A DNA stretch of 64,000 nt from SAR86 cluster bacterium AG-422-O05 (GCA_003213495.1 QCMW01000001.1:434001-498000); one strand, 5' to 3'; counted from the stretch's first letter, positions 8,197 through 17,411 are shown. Notes: generated by a model from the sequence alone, not told the origin. Numbers and translations are program-made.

Positions 8197-8850
8197 ATGA
8201 AAAAAAACCTAAAACTATCTTTTTTGTTGCTTTTCATTGCAGCCATAAATGCAAGCGATCCTCTATTTGTAAAATACTCAGAATCAGCAATTAATTTATC
8301 TTCATTAGTAGAAAGAAACGGAACTAAATATAAAATTAATAGCCAGAAGCCTTTCTCAGGTAAATTTATTGGATTTGAAGATGAGTTTGGGTTCTGTGTT
8401 GTTGAGGCGGGGACATTTAAGAATGGCCTTTTCCATGGAGCTTATGAATCCTATGAAGGATGCGGAGTGGCATACTCTGAAAAGATAAACTATAAAAATG
8501 GTTTACAGCATGGTGACTATATTTTGTATGAAGAAGGCTATCTTGCGATGGAGGGGCAATTTTATAACGACTTGTTAGTAGGCGAATGGAAGGGCTATGA
8601 ATATGGTTTGCTAATGTGGACAGAGGCTTATAAAAATGATGAGCTTCTAAGTTATGTACTCTTTGAATATCATGATAATGGCCAGATTGCATTAAAAGAA
8701 TCTTATGACGGTATGGACAAACTTGATGGAATCTCGGAGGCATATCATTCAAACGGACAACTAAAGTCTAAGATCCAGTATAAAGATGGAAATATAGTTA
8801 AAGTTTTAGAAAAATATGACTTTAATGGTTATTCATTACCACTAGAATGA
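8197..8850 (+). CDS. Exported MORN-2 repeat protein (YwqK-like)
   Basis: A signal peptide (residues ~1-21) is followed by repeated MORN-2-type units: FKNGLFHGAYESY, YKNGLQHGDYILYE, FYNDLLVGEWKGY, YHDNGQIALKESY and YHSNGQLKSKIQYKDG. Such repeats build beta-hairpin solenoids; YwqK-type proteins are annotated as antitoxins, but this exported copy has no toxin partner nearby. The stop overlaps the next start by four bases (ATGA). The 60-base gap upstream is almost pure A/T and could hold a promoter. Confidence 0.75.
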   Translation: MKKNLKLSFLLLFIAAINASDPLFVKYSESAINLSSLVERNGTKYKINSQKPFSGKFIGFEDEFGFCVVEAGTFKNGLFHGAYESYEGCGVAYSEKINYKNGLQHGDYILYEEGYLAMEGQFYNDLLVGEWKGYEYGLLMWTEAYKNDELLSYVLFEYHDNGQIALKESYDGMDKLDGISEAYHSNGQLKSKIQYKDGNIVKVLEKYDFNGYSLPLE

Positions 8851-10073
8851 AAAATATAAGCTGCAAATTTCTTGTTTTTGTTTTCTTTCTAAGTTTAAGC
8901 ATTAGTGGAAAAGATATTTTAATAGAGCCAGGCCCAAATGCTCATGAGCGTCTTCAGGAAGCCATGATTCTTATAAATGAGGGCGATACTCTGATAATAG
9001 AGTCAGGATATTATGAATTCGAAGATGGCTTGTCACTGGATGTGGATGGTGTAACTGTGGTTGGGCGCGGAATGAAAGAAACCATTCTTGATTTTAAGAA
9101 TCAACAATCAGGCGCTCAAGGCTTTTTAGTAACTTCGAATGGAGTAACGCTTAAAGATTTCTCTATATTAGATGCCAAGGGCGATGCCTTAAAGGTTATT
9201 GGAGCTAAAGGTATCAGCATGATTAATTTAAGGACCGAATGGACTGGTGGGCCAAAAAGTACAAATGGCGCATATGGTTTTTATCCAGTTGAATCTGAAG
9301 ATGTATTAATTGATGGTTGTGTTGCAATAGGTGCGTCTGACGCTGGAATATATGTAGGCCAGTCTAAAAATATAATTGTTCGAAATAGTATTGCTCAATA
9401 CAACGTTGCTGGTATAGAAATTGAAAACTCATACTATGCAGATGTATACGACAATCTTGCATCTCATAATACAGGAGGGATACTAATTTTTGATCTTCCT
9501 GATTTGCCTCAACAAGGAGGACATCATATAAGGGTTTTTGACAATGAATCTATTAATAATGACACTGATAATTTTGCTCCTGAAGGTAACATTGTTGGAG
9601 AGGTTCCAAGAGGCACCGGCATTATAATTATGGCAAATTCAAATGTTGAAGTTTTTAACAATCTAATGAGCGGCAACGGAACCGTAAATTTATCAATAGT
9701 CTCTTATTCTGATGAAACTGATGATCCAAATTATTATCCTCACCCCAGAGGAATTCAGGTACACAATAATACTTATGGACCAAGCGGTTTTGATCCAGAT
9801 GTTGGTACTGGTGATTTAGCTAAGGCATTATTTGAGATAAGTGATGGAAATATGCCAGATATTTTTTGGGATGGAGTTGTTCCTATGTCTCAAATGTTAT
9901 TTGGTCAGCCAAAAGATGAAAAGTTAGTAATGGTTGAAGGAGAAGAAGTGAGTTTTCTTACAATAAGCCCCATTAAATATATGTTGGGCATTTCTTCACC
10001 AATTAGAACAGATAAAAGTGAGTTTAAAGGGGTCATTAATCCACTGGAGCCTATTAATATAAACGGCATATAG
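8847..10073 (+). CDS. Exported right-handed parallel beta-helix protein (TIGR03805 type)
   Basis: After a signal peptide (residues ~1-22) the 408-residue protein shows successive beta-helix turns, such as DGVTVVGRGM, NGVTLKDFSIL, EDVLIDGCVAIG, KNIIVRNSIAQYN and YYADVYDNLASHN. Sequence and genomic pairing match the TIGR03805 family, which occurs regularly next to a TIGR03806 diheme cytochrome; the pair's function is unknown. Beta-helix folds are common in polysaccharide-active enzymes, but no catalytic site is recognised. The start overlaps the MORN gene stop, and the cytochrome gene begins 7 bases downstream. Confidence 0.82.
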   Translation: MKNISCKFLVFVFFLSLSISGKDILIEPGPNAHERLQEAMILINEGDTLIIESGYYEFEDGLSLDVDGVTVVGRGMKETILDFKNQQSGAQGFLVTSNGVTLKDFSILDAKGDALKVIGAKGISMINLRTEWTGGPKSTNGAYGFYPVESEDVLIDGCVAIGASDAGIYVGQSKNIIVRNSIAQYNVAGIEIENSYYADVYDNLASHNTGGILIFDLPDLPQQGGHHIRVFDNESINNDTDNFAPEGNIVGEVPRGTGIIIMANSNVEVFNNLMSGNGTVNLSIVSYSDETDDPNYYPHPRGIQVHNNTYGPSGFDPDVGTGDLAKALFEISDGNMPDIFWDGVVPMSQMLFGQPKDEKLVMVEGEEVSFLTISPIKYMLGISSPIRTDKSEFKGVINPLEPININGI

Positions 10074-10080
10074 GGAGATA

Positions 10081-11121
10081 ATGAAAAAGATATTCAGTAG
10101 TTTACTTGTGCTTTATATGTGCACTAATCTTCATGGCGTAAATAATGAACTAATTCTTTCAGATACATTTCCAAATAAATTATCTGAGTTTAACTTCTTT
10201 ATAGATAATTCGGCACAGGTTCCTCATGACAAAGTTGTTCCATATGAGTTAATTTCAACCTTGTTTTCAGATTATTCATATAAACAACGATGGGTCTACG
10301 TCCCTATTAATCAAAAAGCGACTTACTATAAAGAGAGCTCAGTTTTTGATTTCCCTGTTGGATCGGCCCTAATTAAAACCTTTTATTATCCCATTGACGA
10401 GCGAGATCCAAGGCAAGGCATGAATTTATTAGAAACAAGATTATTGCTAAGAAAAGAAAGTGGTTGGGAGGCTGTTTCATATGCTTGGAATGATGAACAA
10501 AATGAGGCATTTAAGAAGATAGCCGGGAAAACTATTAACGTTTCATGGATCAACTTTTTTGGTGAAGAGCAAGATGTAAGGTACAGAGTCCCAAATGTAA
10601 ATCAGTGTAAAGAGTGCCATGCTGCAGACGATATGATTACTCCAATTGGACCAAAAGCAAGGAACATTAATAAAGATTTTAAATATGATGACGGTGAATT
10701 TAATCAATTAAATTATTGGATGACGAAACAAATTATTGATTCTTATCCTTTAGATCTAGTTTCACCCGTTGATTGGAGTGATGAATCACAAAATATTAAC
10801 GACAGAGTTAGATCATATTTAGATGTTAATTGTGGTCATTGTCATTCACCAAAAGGAAATGCAAATTCAACTGGATTATACTTACATTTAGATGAAACTA
10901 GAGACATTCATCTGGGCGTATATAAAAAACCTGTTGCAACTGGAAGAGGCAGTGGCGGCTTGAAATATTCAATTGTGCCTGGAAAGCCAGAAGAATCAAT
11001 CCTACTGCATAGGATGATTTCTCTTGATCCAGGAGTAATGATGCCAGAGTCAGGAAGAGCATTATCGCATAAGGAAGCAGTTGAGATGGTCAGAGATTGG
11101 ATTTTACTTCTTAAAGAATAA
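10081..11121 (+). CDS. SO2930/TIGR03806-family diheme c-type cytochrome
   Basis: The exported 346-residue protein has a signal peptide (residues ~1-19) and two haem c motifs: C176-KE-C179-H180 and C251-GH-C254-H255. The second is followed by a GLYLHLDE...PGKPEESILLHRM region and a C-terminal MMPESGR, where Met may be an axial ligand. This is the known partner of the beta-helix protein upstream. The pair is thought to act in the periplasm, with unknown substrate. A GGGAG ribosome-binding site sits 6 bases before the ATG. Confidence 0.85.
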   Translation: MKKIFSSLLVLYMCTNLHGVNNELILSDTFPNKLSEFNFFIDNSAQVPHDKVVPYELISTLFSDYSYKQRWVYVPINQKATYYKESSVFDFPVGSALIKTFYYPIDERDPRQGMNLLETRLLLRKESGWEAVSYAWNDEQNEAFKKIAGKTINVSWINFFGEEQDVRYRVPNVNQCKECHAADDMITPIGPKARNINKDFKYDDGEFNQLNYWMTKQIIDSYPLDLVSPVDWSDESQNINDRVRSYLDVNCGHCHSPKGNANSTGLYLHLDETRDIHLGVYKKPVATGRGSGGLKYSIVPGKPEESILLHRMISLDPGVMMPESGRALSHKEAVEMVRDWILLLKE

Positions 11122-11141
11122 CAACTAGGTTACTTTGCAAA

Positions 11142-11687
11142 ATGAAGTATTTTATTTTTATTTCAATTATATTTTTTTTGATATCTTGTGAAGTAGAGGA
11201 ATCAAAAAATGTATATTTAGAACCAAAGGCGCCTCCATTTTTTGATTATGTGCAAAAAAATAAACGATATACAAAAGATAGTATTGATAACCTAAAGCAA
11301 AATCTATCAATATTGCTTGGCGCTGAGGTAACAAACCTAAGAGAAATTAAAATTAATTTTGATAATGCAAAAATTGCAGATTACATAGACTGTGGAAGAA
11401 TGAATGATGAAATATATGTAGACTATATAGATCGAATTTTTGATTCATATCTTGAAGTAGTTATAAATTTTAATCTTACTCAAGATAAAAATAATTTTAT
11501 TATTAATAATAAAGATATTAGATATACTTTTTTTTCAAAAGAAACTGGAACAAGATGGAAGTTTAAGACTAATCAACCAAAGGTTTTGCTGGTTGGAAAT
11601 CCTGTATATGATGATAATCCGTACCGAACATGTTTATCAAAAAACATACTTGAGAGTAGAATTTTAAACATACTAAATAATTTATAA
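11142..11687 (+). CDS. Hypothetical lipoprotein
   Basis: The N-terminus (FIFISIIFFLISCEVEE) is a lipoprotein signal with a lipobox Cys at residue 16. The mature region of about 165 residues is charged, with two later Cys residues (near 84 and 174), and I do not recognise a family. A helical stretch (DSIDNLKQNLSILLG) is followed by beta-like strands (YLEVVINFNL, NFIINNKDIRYTFF). The gene is in line with the cytochrome pair, 20 bases after it, and precedes the DUF2147 gene by 3 bases, so it may belong to the same transcript. Confidence 0.6.
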   Translation: MKYFIFISIIFFLISCEVEESKNVYLEPKAPPFFDYVQKNKRYTKDSIDNLKQNLSILLGAEVTNLREIKINFDNAKIADYIDCGRMNDEIYVDYIDRIFDSYLEVVINFNLTQDKNNFIINNKDIRYTFFSKETGTRWKFKTNQPKVLLVGNPVYDDNPYRTCLSKNILESRILNILNNL

Positions 11688-11690
11688 CAT

Positions 11691-12176
11691 ATGACAAATT
11701 ATCTTTATAAAAATTTCTTATTTTTAGCCTTGGTGACAGTCTCTAGCTCAATTAGTTCTGAATCAAAGGAAACTATGGAAGGTTATTGGTTAACATCTCA
11801 GTCAATAGTTCAAGTTAAAAATTGCGATAAAAATCTGTGTGCTACCATTGAACACCTCTTTGTAGATGACGACATAGATCCCAAGTCCATAATGGATTCA
11901 AATAATAAAAAAAGATCCTTAAGAGACAGGCCTTTAATAGGCATTAATTTATTAGAAGACTTTCCTTCTAGTGCTTTGGGCATGAAAGTCCTTAAAAATG
12001 GAAAAATTTATGATCCAGGCAGAGGCAGAGTCTTTAAGTCTAATCTTTATCTGTTAGATGATGGAACTTTAAAAGTTGAGGGATGCTTGATTAGTATTTG
12101 TGATCATGAAATATGGCAGCCCTTAGTTGTTACCATTAATGAGGATGGTACAAGGACTGCAGAGCCTTTAAAATAA
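11691..12176 (+). CDS. Exported DUF2147 family protein
   Basis: A signal peptide (residues ~1-23) precedes a lipocalin-like DUF2147 domain with the pattern GYWLTSQSIVQVKNC near residue 31, DRPLIGINLL near 79, WxxGxIYDPxxGRVFKS-like KNGKIYDPGRGRVFKS near 101, and LKVEGCL near 124. DUF2147 proteins are small periplasmic beta-barrels with unknown ligands. Its 3' end is convergent with the M28 peptidase gene, with one base between stops, so no space is left for a classical terminator. Confidence 0.82.
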   Translation: MTNYLYKNFLFLALVTVSSSISSESKETMEGYWLTSQSIVQVKNCDKNLCATIEHLFVDDDIDPKSIMDSNNKKRSLRDRPLIGINLLEDFPSSALGMKVLKNGKIYDPGRGRVFKSNLYLLDDGTLKVEGCLISICDHEIWQPLVVTINEDGTRTAEPLK

Positions 12177-12177
12177 T

Positions 12178-13632
12178 TTATCTTAGTTCTTCAAGAGATA
12201 ATTCATTCACATCTTCGACCATTCCGATAAATGCTTTTGTTGCTCTCTTCATTCCCTCAGCAGGTACAAGCTCTGGAATGTCAAAGGTAGTGTGATAAAT
12301 AACATGGTCAATAATGTGAAATCCAGGAGCTCTGTCAGTCAGTTTGGGTTTGTCTGTCATATAGTTATAAATTGAAACTCCATTTTCTTTGAGCCTCTTT
12401 TTAAAAATTTTTTCAAGTTTTTCGCTTCCTGTTACATTCCATCTAAAGGATCCAATTGCATTTGAAACTACAATATTTTCATTGAACCAATAAAGTTGAG
12501 ATTGACTAGGATGCTCTAGAGTTAAAACAACGGCAACGTTATCCCAATCATAATATTCTTCTACCTCTCGGACACTATACTCTCCATGATGATGATCAGG
12601 ATATAGGAAGAAAGTTATGGTTCTTTGTCTATCTAATTTCTCCATTTTTGAATAGTATTCAGCCATCTCTAAACCAACTGCAATGCCACTTGCATTATCC
12701 ATAGCTCCGGCAAAATAACCGTCTGTATGAGCACCTATAAAAATTTCTTCCTCTGACAATCCATCTAATTTGGCAATCATATATGTAGTTTTAAGATTAT
12801 TTAACACATCAATTTTTAAATTGAATTCTACAAAAATCTTTTCTTTTAACATTCTGTCTCTTAAAAGAAAGCCTTCATCTTGGCTTATAGTTATTATAGG
12901 AGCTTCATATGATGATGCAGGCTTTCCACTGGTTCCATGAAACGCTCCCCCAGCAAATTGTCCATCTCCAGGAACACCCATAATATTTATAATTAGTGCA
13001 GCACCTCTGTCGGATGCGATTTCATTAGCATTAAACAATTTAGCCCTGTTACTAGCAGAATGACTTCTTCCACCTGGAACAAAGAAACTATATATTACAA
13101 CAGCCTTTCCTTTTATATCTTTATTCATGAAGTCAGCTTCTGAGCCCAACCCAACCCATACAAGCTCAGCATTAACATTACTATCGATATGATTTATATT
13201 TTCTCCGGTAGGAAAGGCTGATTTAATTGAATAAAATTTATTATTAAATTTATAGCCCAAAGACCACTCAGTTGGACGCCACTCTTTAGTTATAAATACG
13301 TCCTTTTTTTCAATACTAAAACCCAATTTTTTTAATTTACTTTCAATATAATCCATAGTTTTTTTGTCTTCAGGAGTTCCGGGCAGTCTTCCCCAGTATG
13401 GAGTTCTATTCTTGCTTTCAAGAGCAATATTTGAAATATCAATAACAATATCCTTCATTCTTTGTGGATTTATGGATTCATACTTTCCAGTTTCCCATAT
13501 TGGATAAGAGGAATCGCTTGGGATCAATTCATCTGAATCTCTAGGCAGGCCTTTGCCATAAGTAGGATAGGCTTCTTCTGAAATAAGTAAAAAAGAAAAA
13601 ACTAGAATAAATGAAATCTGTAAGCTTTTCAT
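12178..13632 (-). CDS. Exported M28-family metallopeptidase with inserted PA-like domain
   Basis: The 484-residue protein has a signal peptide (residues ~1-19). The peptidase domain is split: residues ~55-125 and ~285-480 form the M28 fold, and residues ~140-270 look like a protease-associated insert. Zinc-site residues are visible in AHTDGY (H302, D304) and MDNASG (D312). The usual GEE element reads HHHGEYS near 347-353, and EHPS follows near 373. The replacement of GEE is unusual, so activity is probable but not certain. Secreted M28 enzymes trim peptides for uptake. Confidence 0.82.
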   Translation of the reverse strand: MKSLQISFILVFSFLLISEEAYPTYGKGLPRDSDELIPSDSSYPIWETGKYESINPQRMKDIVIDISNIALESKNRTPYWGRLPGTPEDKKTMDYIESKLKKLGFSIEKKDVFITKEWRPTEWSLGYKFNNKFYSIKSAFPTGENINHIDSNVNAELVWVGLGSEADFMNKDIKGKAVVIYSFFVPGGRSHSASNRAKLFNANEIASDRGAALIINIMGVPGDGQFAGGAFHGTSGKPASSYEAPIITISQDEGFLLRDRMLKEKIFVEFNLKIDVLNNLKTTYMIAKLDGLSEEEIFIGAHTDGYFAGAMDNASGIAVGLEMAEYYSKMEKLDRQRTITFFLYPDHHHGEYSVREVEEYYDWDNVAVVLTLEHPSQSQLYWFNENIVVSNAIGSFRWNVTGSEKLEKIFKKRLKENGVSIYNYMTDKPKLTDRAPGFHIIDHVIYHTTFDIPELVPAEGMKRATKAFIGMVEDVNELSLEELR

Positions 13633-13677
13633 AATTTTATTTTAGCATTTACCGAAATGTACTAATATAAAACTAAT

Positions 13678-14037
13678 ATGAAAAAAATAAATTTCAAATC
13701 TAAATTTCAAAAATTTGACGAACATTGGTCTCCCAAAGTAATTGCTGAAATGAATGATTATCAATTTAAGCTCGTCAAGATAGAAAGGGACTTTATTTGG
13801 CATCAACATGATGAAACAGACGAAGTGTTTATTGTAATAGAAGGAAAAATATTTATTGAATTTAAAGATGAAATAGTTGAGATTAGTGAAGGAGAGATGA
13901 TTGTTGTCCCAAAGGGCGTTAAACATAAACCCTATGCAGAAGAAGAGGCAAAAATTATGTTAATTGAGCCCACAGGAACAGTAAACACTGGTGATATAGA
14001 GGATAAGCTCACAGCTCCAAACGATCAATGGATTTAA
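13678..14037 (+). CDS. Small cupin-domain protein
   Basis: The 119-residue protein carries both cupin motifs: WHQHDETDEVFIVIEGK (residues ~40-57) with metal-binding His and Glu, and VPKGVKHKPYAEE (residues ~78-90) with the third His. It resembles small cupins of the mannose-6-phosphate isomerase-like type with no assigned substrate. The ATG at 13678 lies 45 bases from the divergent M28 start. The end overlaps the next gene by 10 bases. Confidence 0.85.
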   Translation: MKKINFKSKFQKFDEHWSPKVIAEMNDYQFKLVKIERDFIWHQHDETDEVFIVIEGKIFIEFKDEIVEISEGEMIVVPKGVKHKPYAEEEAKIMLIEPTGTVNTGDIEDKLTAPNDQWI

Positions 14038-15479
14038 GAAGCGATTTTTTTAAACTAAACTTCTTTTTTCATTTCATACTTTGTTTAGTAATTTCAAGTT
14101 GTGGTGGATCAGCTGGATCCTCCAATCAACCATTATTAGATATTAGCGCGGGAGCGGTAATGAAACCATTATTTAACTCCAATCCTATTATTATTGATGA
14201 TGCGGCTAGCTACTATTCTCATGCTTGCAATGATCCAACTTTTCAATTTTTGATTCCTTTAAATATGAATGATGACGAACATATAGATTTTATTAGTCAT
14301 TTTTGGTGTGACAGCTTAACTCCCGGCGAATATGATCAAACACCAGTACCTGATGCACTCGTTGCAAATCTAAATGATGGATACGGTAATTACTCTATAA
14401 GCAACTTAAGTGTTTTTGGTGAAATCTATCCAAAACTTGGTGGTGCAAGCAGAAAATATGCAATAGGTGATATAAATAATGACGGCAAGCAAGATGTTGC
14501 ATTTGCAATGAATTGGGAAGATGGAAGGGCTTCTTATGATCATGATTCTCTGATTTCAAATTATTCTAGACCAGCTTTGATATTAAGCAATGGCAATAGT
14601 TATATGATAGTTAAATTAGGTGAACCTGATTGGGGCCATTCAGTTCAGATTAAAAACAATAAGGTTTTTTTTGCAGGACATAAGTCGCAAGTATTTGAAT
14701 TAGATACAAACGGTTGGAATGATATATCAGACAGTTATCCTCAATTAAGCTTTGCAAGCTTCCTTCTTTTTGATGAATACATAATTAATAGCGTCAGAAG
14801 AGATTCATCTCAAGGATTGGAATTAATTAAAGATAACAAAATTATTTCGTCAATAATGTTTGAGGAATCTTTTAAAGTTAATTTTGAAAGTTGGAACAAT
14901 GCTGGAACAAATTATTACACCGAGCTTGGTGTATACAATATACGTGGAGAAAATTATTTTGATGGAATGATATCTGAGATGTGTAAAAAAGAAGACATTA
15001 TCGTAGCGTCTATAAATGCTAGCAAACTTATTTCAGGCGAAATCATTGAAGGTGGTTTTTATTCAGAATCTGATACAACTCCAGTTGTTATGTTGGCCTT
15101 ATACAAGATCGAGAATGATAAGCTTGTTGCTTTCGATAAAACCATTAAAGATGAGGAAATACATCACAATTATAATTTTTTTGATTGCATAGATGTAAAC
15201 AATGATAACAAAAGAGATATCACAGCAAGTGTTTTTAGTCAGCAATGGAATGACTATGATAATAATAGAGGCGTTCCCGAGATTTATATAAATGCTGATG
15301 ATTATTATTACAATCTGGATACATCAAATTGGCCAACATATAGTGATAACGAGGATACTCAGGGTTATTTGTTTGATATAGATATGAGCGGGACCTTAGA
15401 TTTAGTTATCTTTCCCACCAAAGTTAATTCATCAAGCAAAGTAGAAATATACACAACAAATAAAAATTTAACTGATTAA
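14028..15479 (+). CDS. FG-GAP/VCBS-like repeat lipoprotein
   Basis: A lipoprotein signal (FHFILCLVISSCGGSAG, Cys near residue 25) leads into a 450-residue extracytoplasmic region. Calcium-loop-like repeats are visible: NMNDDEHIDF near 82, DINNDGKQDV near 147, DVNNDNKRDI near 394 and DIDMSGTLDL near 449. These resemble the metal loops of FG-GAP/VCBS beta-propellers. The protein is likely an outer-membrane-anchored beta-propeller. Its partner is unknown. The start lies inside the end of the cupin gene. Confidence 0.72.
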   Translation: MDLRSDFFKLNFFFHFILCLVISSCGGSAGSSNQPLLDISAGAVMKPLFNSNPIIIDDAASYYSHACNDPTFQFLIPLNMNDDEHIDFISHFWCDSLTPGEYDQTPVPDALVANLNDGYGNYSISNLSVFGEIYPKLGGASRKYAIGDINNDGKQDVAFAMNWEDGRASYDHDSLISNYSRPALILSNGNSYMIVKLGEPDWGHSVQIKNNKVFFAGHKSQVFELDTNGWNDISDSYPQLSFASFLLFDEYIINSVRRDSSQGLELIKDNKIISSIMFEESFKVNFESWNNAGTNYYTELGVYNIRGENYFDGMISEMCKKEDIIVASINASKLISGEIIEGGFYSESDTTPVVMLALYKIENDKLVAFDKTIKDEEIHHNYNFFDCIDVNNDNKRDITASVFSQQWNDYDNNRGVPEIYINADDYYYNLDTSNWPTYSDNEDTQGYLFDIDMSGTLDLVIFPTKVNSSSKVEIYTTNKNLTD

Positions 15480-15494
15480 CAATTATATTTACCA

Positions 15495-15509
15495 AAGTTA
15501 TGATAACTT
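15495..15509. promoter_or_regulatory. Perfect 15-base inverted repeat upstream of serine hydrolase gene
   Basis: AAGTTAT, one base (G), then ATAACTT form a perfect dyad just 6 bases before the ATG at 15516. It could be an operator or a weak RNA hairpin covering the ribosome-binding region. No T-run follows, so it is not a standard terminator. In AT-rich DNA some dyads arise by chance. Confidence 0.3.
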
Positions 15510-15515
15510 GTATTT

Positions 15516-16724
15516 ATGAGTAAAGTTTTATTATTCCTATTATTTACTTTTTTATCTTTATTGATTTTTTATAGCCCAAATTTATACAGGCTATACAAGC
15601 TAGCTAATTTATATAATGAAGATAAAATATCTCATAATTTTATAAATATGGAAGATTTCTTTCATACTTCTAATCCAATTCCAGCATCAAAATCACCATA
15701 TGTCTTTGAAAAATCTTTGTTAGATCTTCCAGAAACTTATACGTTTGAAGGTCAAGAATTAAATCTAAATGAGGGTCTAAAATATTTTAATACGGATGGG
15801 CTCATTATATTGCATGATAACAAAGTGCTTTATGAACAATATTGGAATGGAAATAATCAACATAGCAAGCATATCTCATGGTCTGTAGCAAAATCATTTC
15901 TTTCTGCATTGATTGGGATTGCTCTTGATGAAGGCCTTATTGATAGCATTGATGACCCAGCGACTAAATATTTGCCTGACTTTGTTGGCACAGGATATGA
16001 AGGAGTAAAGATTAAAAATATTTTACAAATGTCTTCTGGAGTAGCCTTTAATGAGGATTATGCAGATCCAAACTCTGATATTAATAAGTTTGGGCGAGCT
16101 GCGGCAAGAGGAAAGTCTTTTAGAGACTTCGCCAAAACATTACAAAATGGAAAAGAACAGGGTACATATAATCATTATGTAAGTATTGATACTCAGGTGC
16201 TTGCGATGATTCTCGAATCTGTCACCGACATGCCTCTAAGGGAGTATTTATCAAAAAAAATATGGAACAAAATTGGTATGGAAAGTGATGCGTATTACAT
16301 CACAGATAAAGGTGGAGTAGATATGGCTTTGGGAGGCTTAAATGCTACCTTAAGAGATTATTCAAAGTTTGGATATTTATATCTAAATAATGGTAATTGG
16401 TTTGGTGAACAAATTGTTCCGGAGGATTGGGTTGAAAAATCTCATACTCCTGATGCACCTCATTTGATGCCAAATGCTGGCGAATTGTCTTCTAGTGATT
16501 GGGGTTATGGTTATCAATGGTGGGTGCCAGGTAATCCAATTAGTGATTACACAGCACACGGAGTTTACAATCAATTTATTTATATTGATCCTGAATCAAA
16601 AATTGTTATTGCAAAAACTTCTTCAAATTTTAGATTTAGAGATGAAAAAGAATATTCAAAGGCAGCACATATAGCAATGTTTAGATCCATAACAAAGCAT
16701 ATAAAAAAAGAGTACAAAGAATAG
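15516..16724 (+). CDS. Serine hydrolase (beta-lactamase/PBP4-like, PF00144)
   Basis: The 402-residue protein has one N-terminal membrane helix (residues ~3-20) that anchors it to the inner membrane with a periplasmic domain. Catalytic motifs are S123-V-A-K126 (SxxK, inside HISWSVAKSF) and Y221-V-S223 (the YxS/YxN element). AHGVYNQFIYIDPES near 354 occupies the place of the KTG/HxG motif. The family includes class C beta-lactamases, esterases and D-aminopeptidases. Lack of a clear KTG suggests esterase or peptidase activity rather than antibiotic resistance, but this is inference. Confidence 0.82.
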   Translation: MSKVLLFLLFTFLSLLIFYSPNLYRLYKLANLYNEDKISHNFINMEDFFHTSNPIPASKSPYVFEKSLLDLPETYTFEGQELNLNEGLKYFNTDGLIILHDNKVLYEQYWNGNNQHSKHISWSVAKSFLSALIGIALDEGLIDSIDDPATKYLPDFVGTGYEGVKIKNILQMSSGVAFNEDYADPNSDINKFGRAAARGKSFRDFAKTLQNGKEQGTYNHYVSIDTQVLAMILESVTDMPLREYLSKKIWNKIGMESDAYYITDKGGVDMALGGLNATLRDYSKFGYLYLNNGNWFGEQIVPEDWVEKSHTPDAPHLMPNAGELSSSDWGYGYQWWVPGNPISDYTAHGVYNQFIYIDPESKIVIAKTSSNFRFRDEKEYSKAAHIAMFRSITKHIKKEYKE

Positions 16725-16737
16725 ATTTGTATTAAAT

Positions 16738-16758
16738 TTAATTCTTTCATAGAATTAA
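16738..16758. promoter_or_regulatory. Inverted repeat in the leader of the His-rich exported protein gene
   Basis: TTAATTC and GAATTAA are perfect 7-base arms around a 7-base loop. They lie 13 bases after the serine hydrolase stop and 31 bases before the next ATG, which has a strong AGGAGAG ribosome-binding site. It may be a hairpin separating the two genes or an operator. No U-tract follows. Confidence 0.3.
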
Positions 16759-16789
16759 TTAACATTTATAAAATTTAATAGGAGAGAAA

Positions 16790-17401
16790 ATGAATACTAT
16801 TTTAAAAAGTTTTTTAGTTTTAGTTTTTGCTCTAGGCGTTTCAGCTGGATCCGATCATGATGGTCATCATATGCATGGAAATTCAGATGCTTGGCAAATT
16901 AAAGCTTATACCAGTGCAGCTCCAGCATTTATAGGAGATCATGCAACCGTCATTAGTGCTGATGGGCGAGTATTGCGAGAAGGAACAAATGGATGGACAT
17001 GTCGAAATCTTGTTCCTATGCCTGATGGAGGATTTGCAGATGCTCATGCAACAGCAGCAGCTTGCTCTGATCCAAATGCAGTAGCATGGGTCGAGGCTTA
17101 CATAGCTGATAAAACACCTCAATTAAAAGGTGACGGCTGGATTTGGATGAAGCATGGTGACTTAGGAGTAGATAACTTTAAACCATACACAGATGGTCAA
17201 AAAGATGCTGGACATAAACACTATATTGAGTCTGGAGCACATATGATGTTAATGCCAAAAGATCCGACATCACTTGATGGACAAACCACAGACTATACTA
17301 CTGGAGCTCCATATGTAATGTTTAAGGGAACAAAGTTTGTTCATTTAATGATTCCACTTGATGGTTACTATGATTACCAGCCTGGGGCTGCACCAAAATA
17401 A
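16790..17401 (+). CDS. Exported protein of unknown function with His-rich N-terminus
   Basis: A signal peptide (residues ~1-20, ending VSAGS) is followed by the His-rich start HDGHHMHGN, which could bind metal. The mature protein of about 183 residues has conserved-looking blocks GRVLREGTNGWTCRN, DGWIWMKHGDLG, SGAHMMLMPKDP and GTKFVHLMIPLDGYYDY. I do not recognise a characterised family. The AGGAGAG ribosome-binding site 6 bases before ATG is among the strongest in the window. The following DUF1330 gene begins 10 bases later. Confidence 0.65.
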   Translation: MNTILKSFLVLVFALGVSAGSDHDGHHMHGNSDAWQIKAYTSAAPAFIGDHATVISADGRVLREGTNGWTCRNLVPMPDGGFADAHATAAACSDPNAVAWVEAYIADKTPQLKGDGWIWMKHGDLGVDNFKPYTDGQKDAGHKHYIESGAHMMLMPKDPTSLDGQTTDYTTGAPYVMFKGTKFVHLMIPLDGYYDYQPGAAPK

Positions 17402-17411
17402 TTTATAGATT

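Noticed and set aside
8197-8850. Toxin-antitoxin pair
   Set aside because: The MORN-repeat protein resembles YwqK, annotated as antitoxin, but it has a signal peptide and no toxin gene is adjacent.
13642-13926. 94-residue reverse-strand frame
   Set aside because: It lies wholly over the cupin gene in another frame, is Phe-rich and has no domain pattern; the cupin motifs on the plus strand are clear.
15516-16724. Antibiotic-resistance beta-lactamase
   Set aside because: SxxK and YxS are present but a KTG motif is not evident; PF00144 esterase/peptidase is safer.
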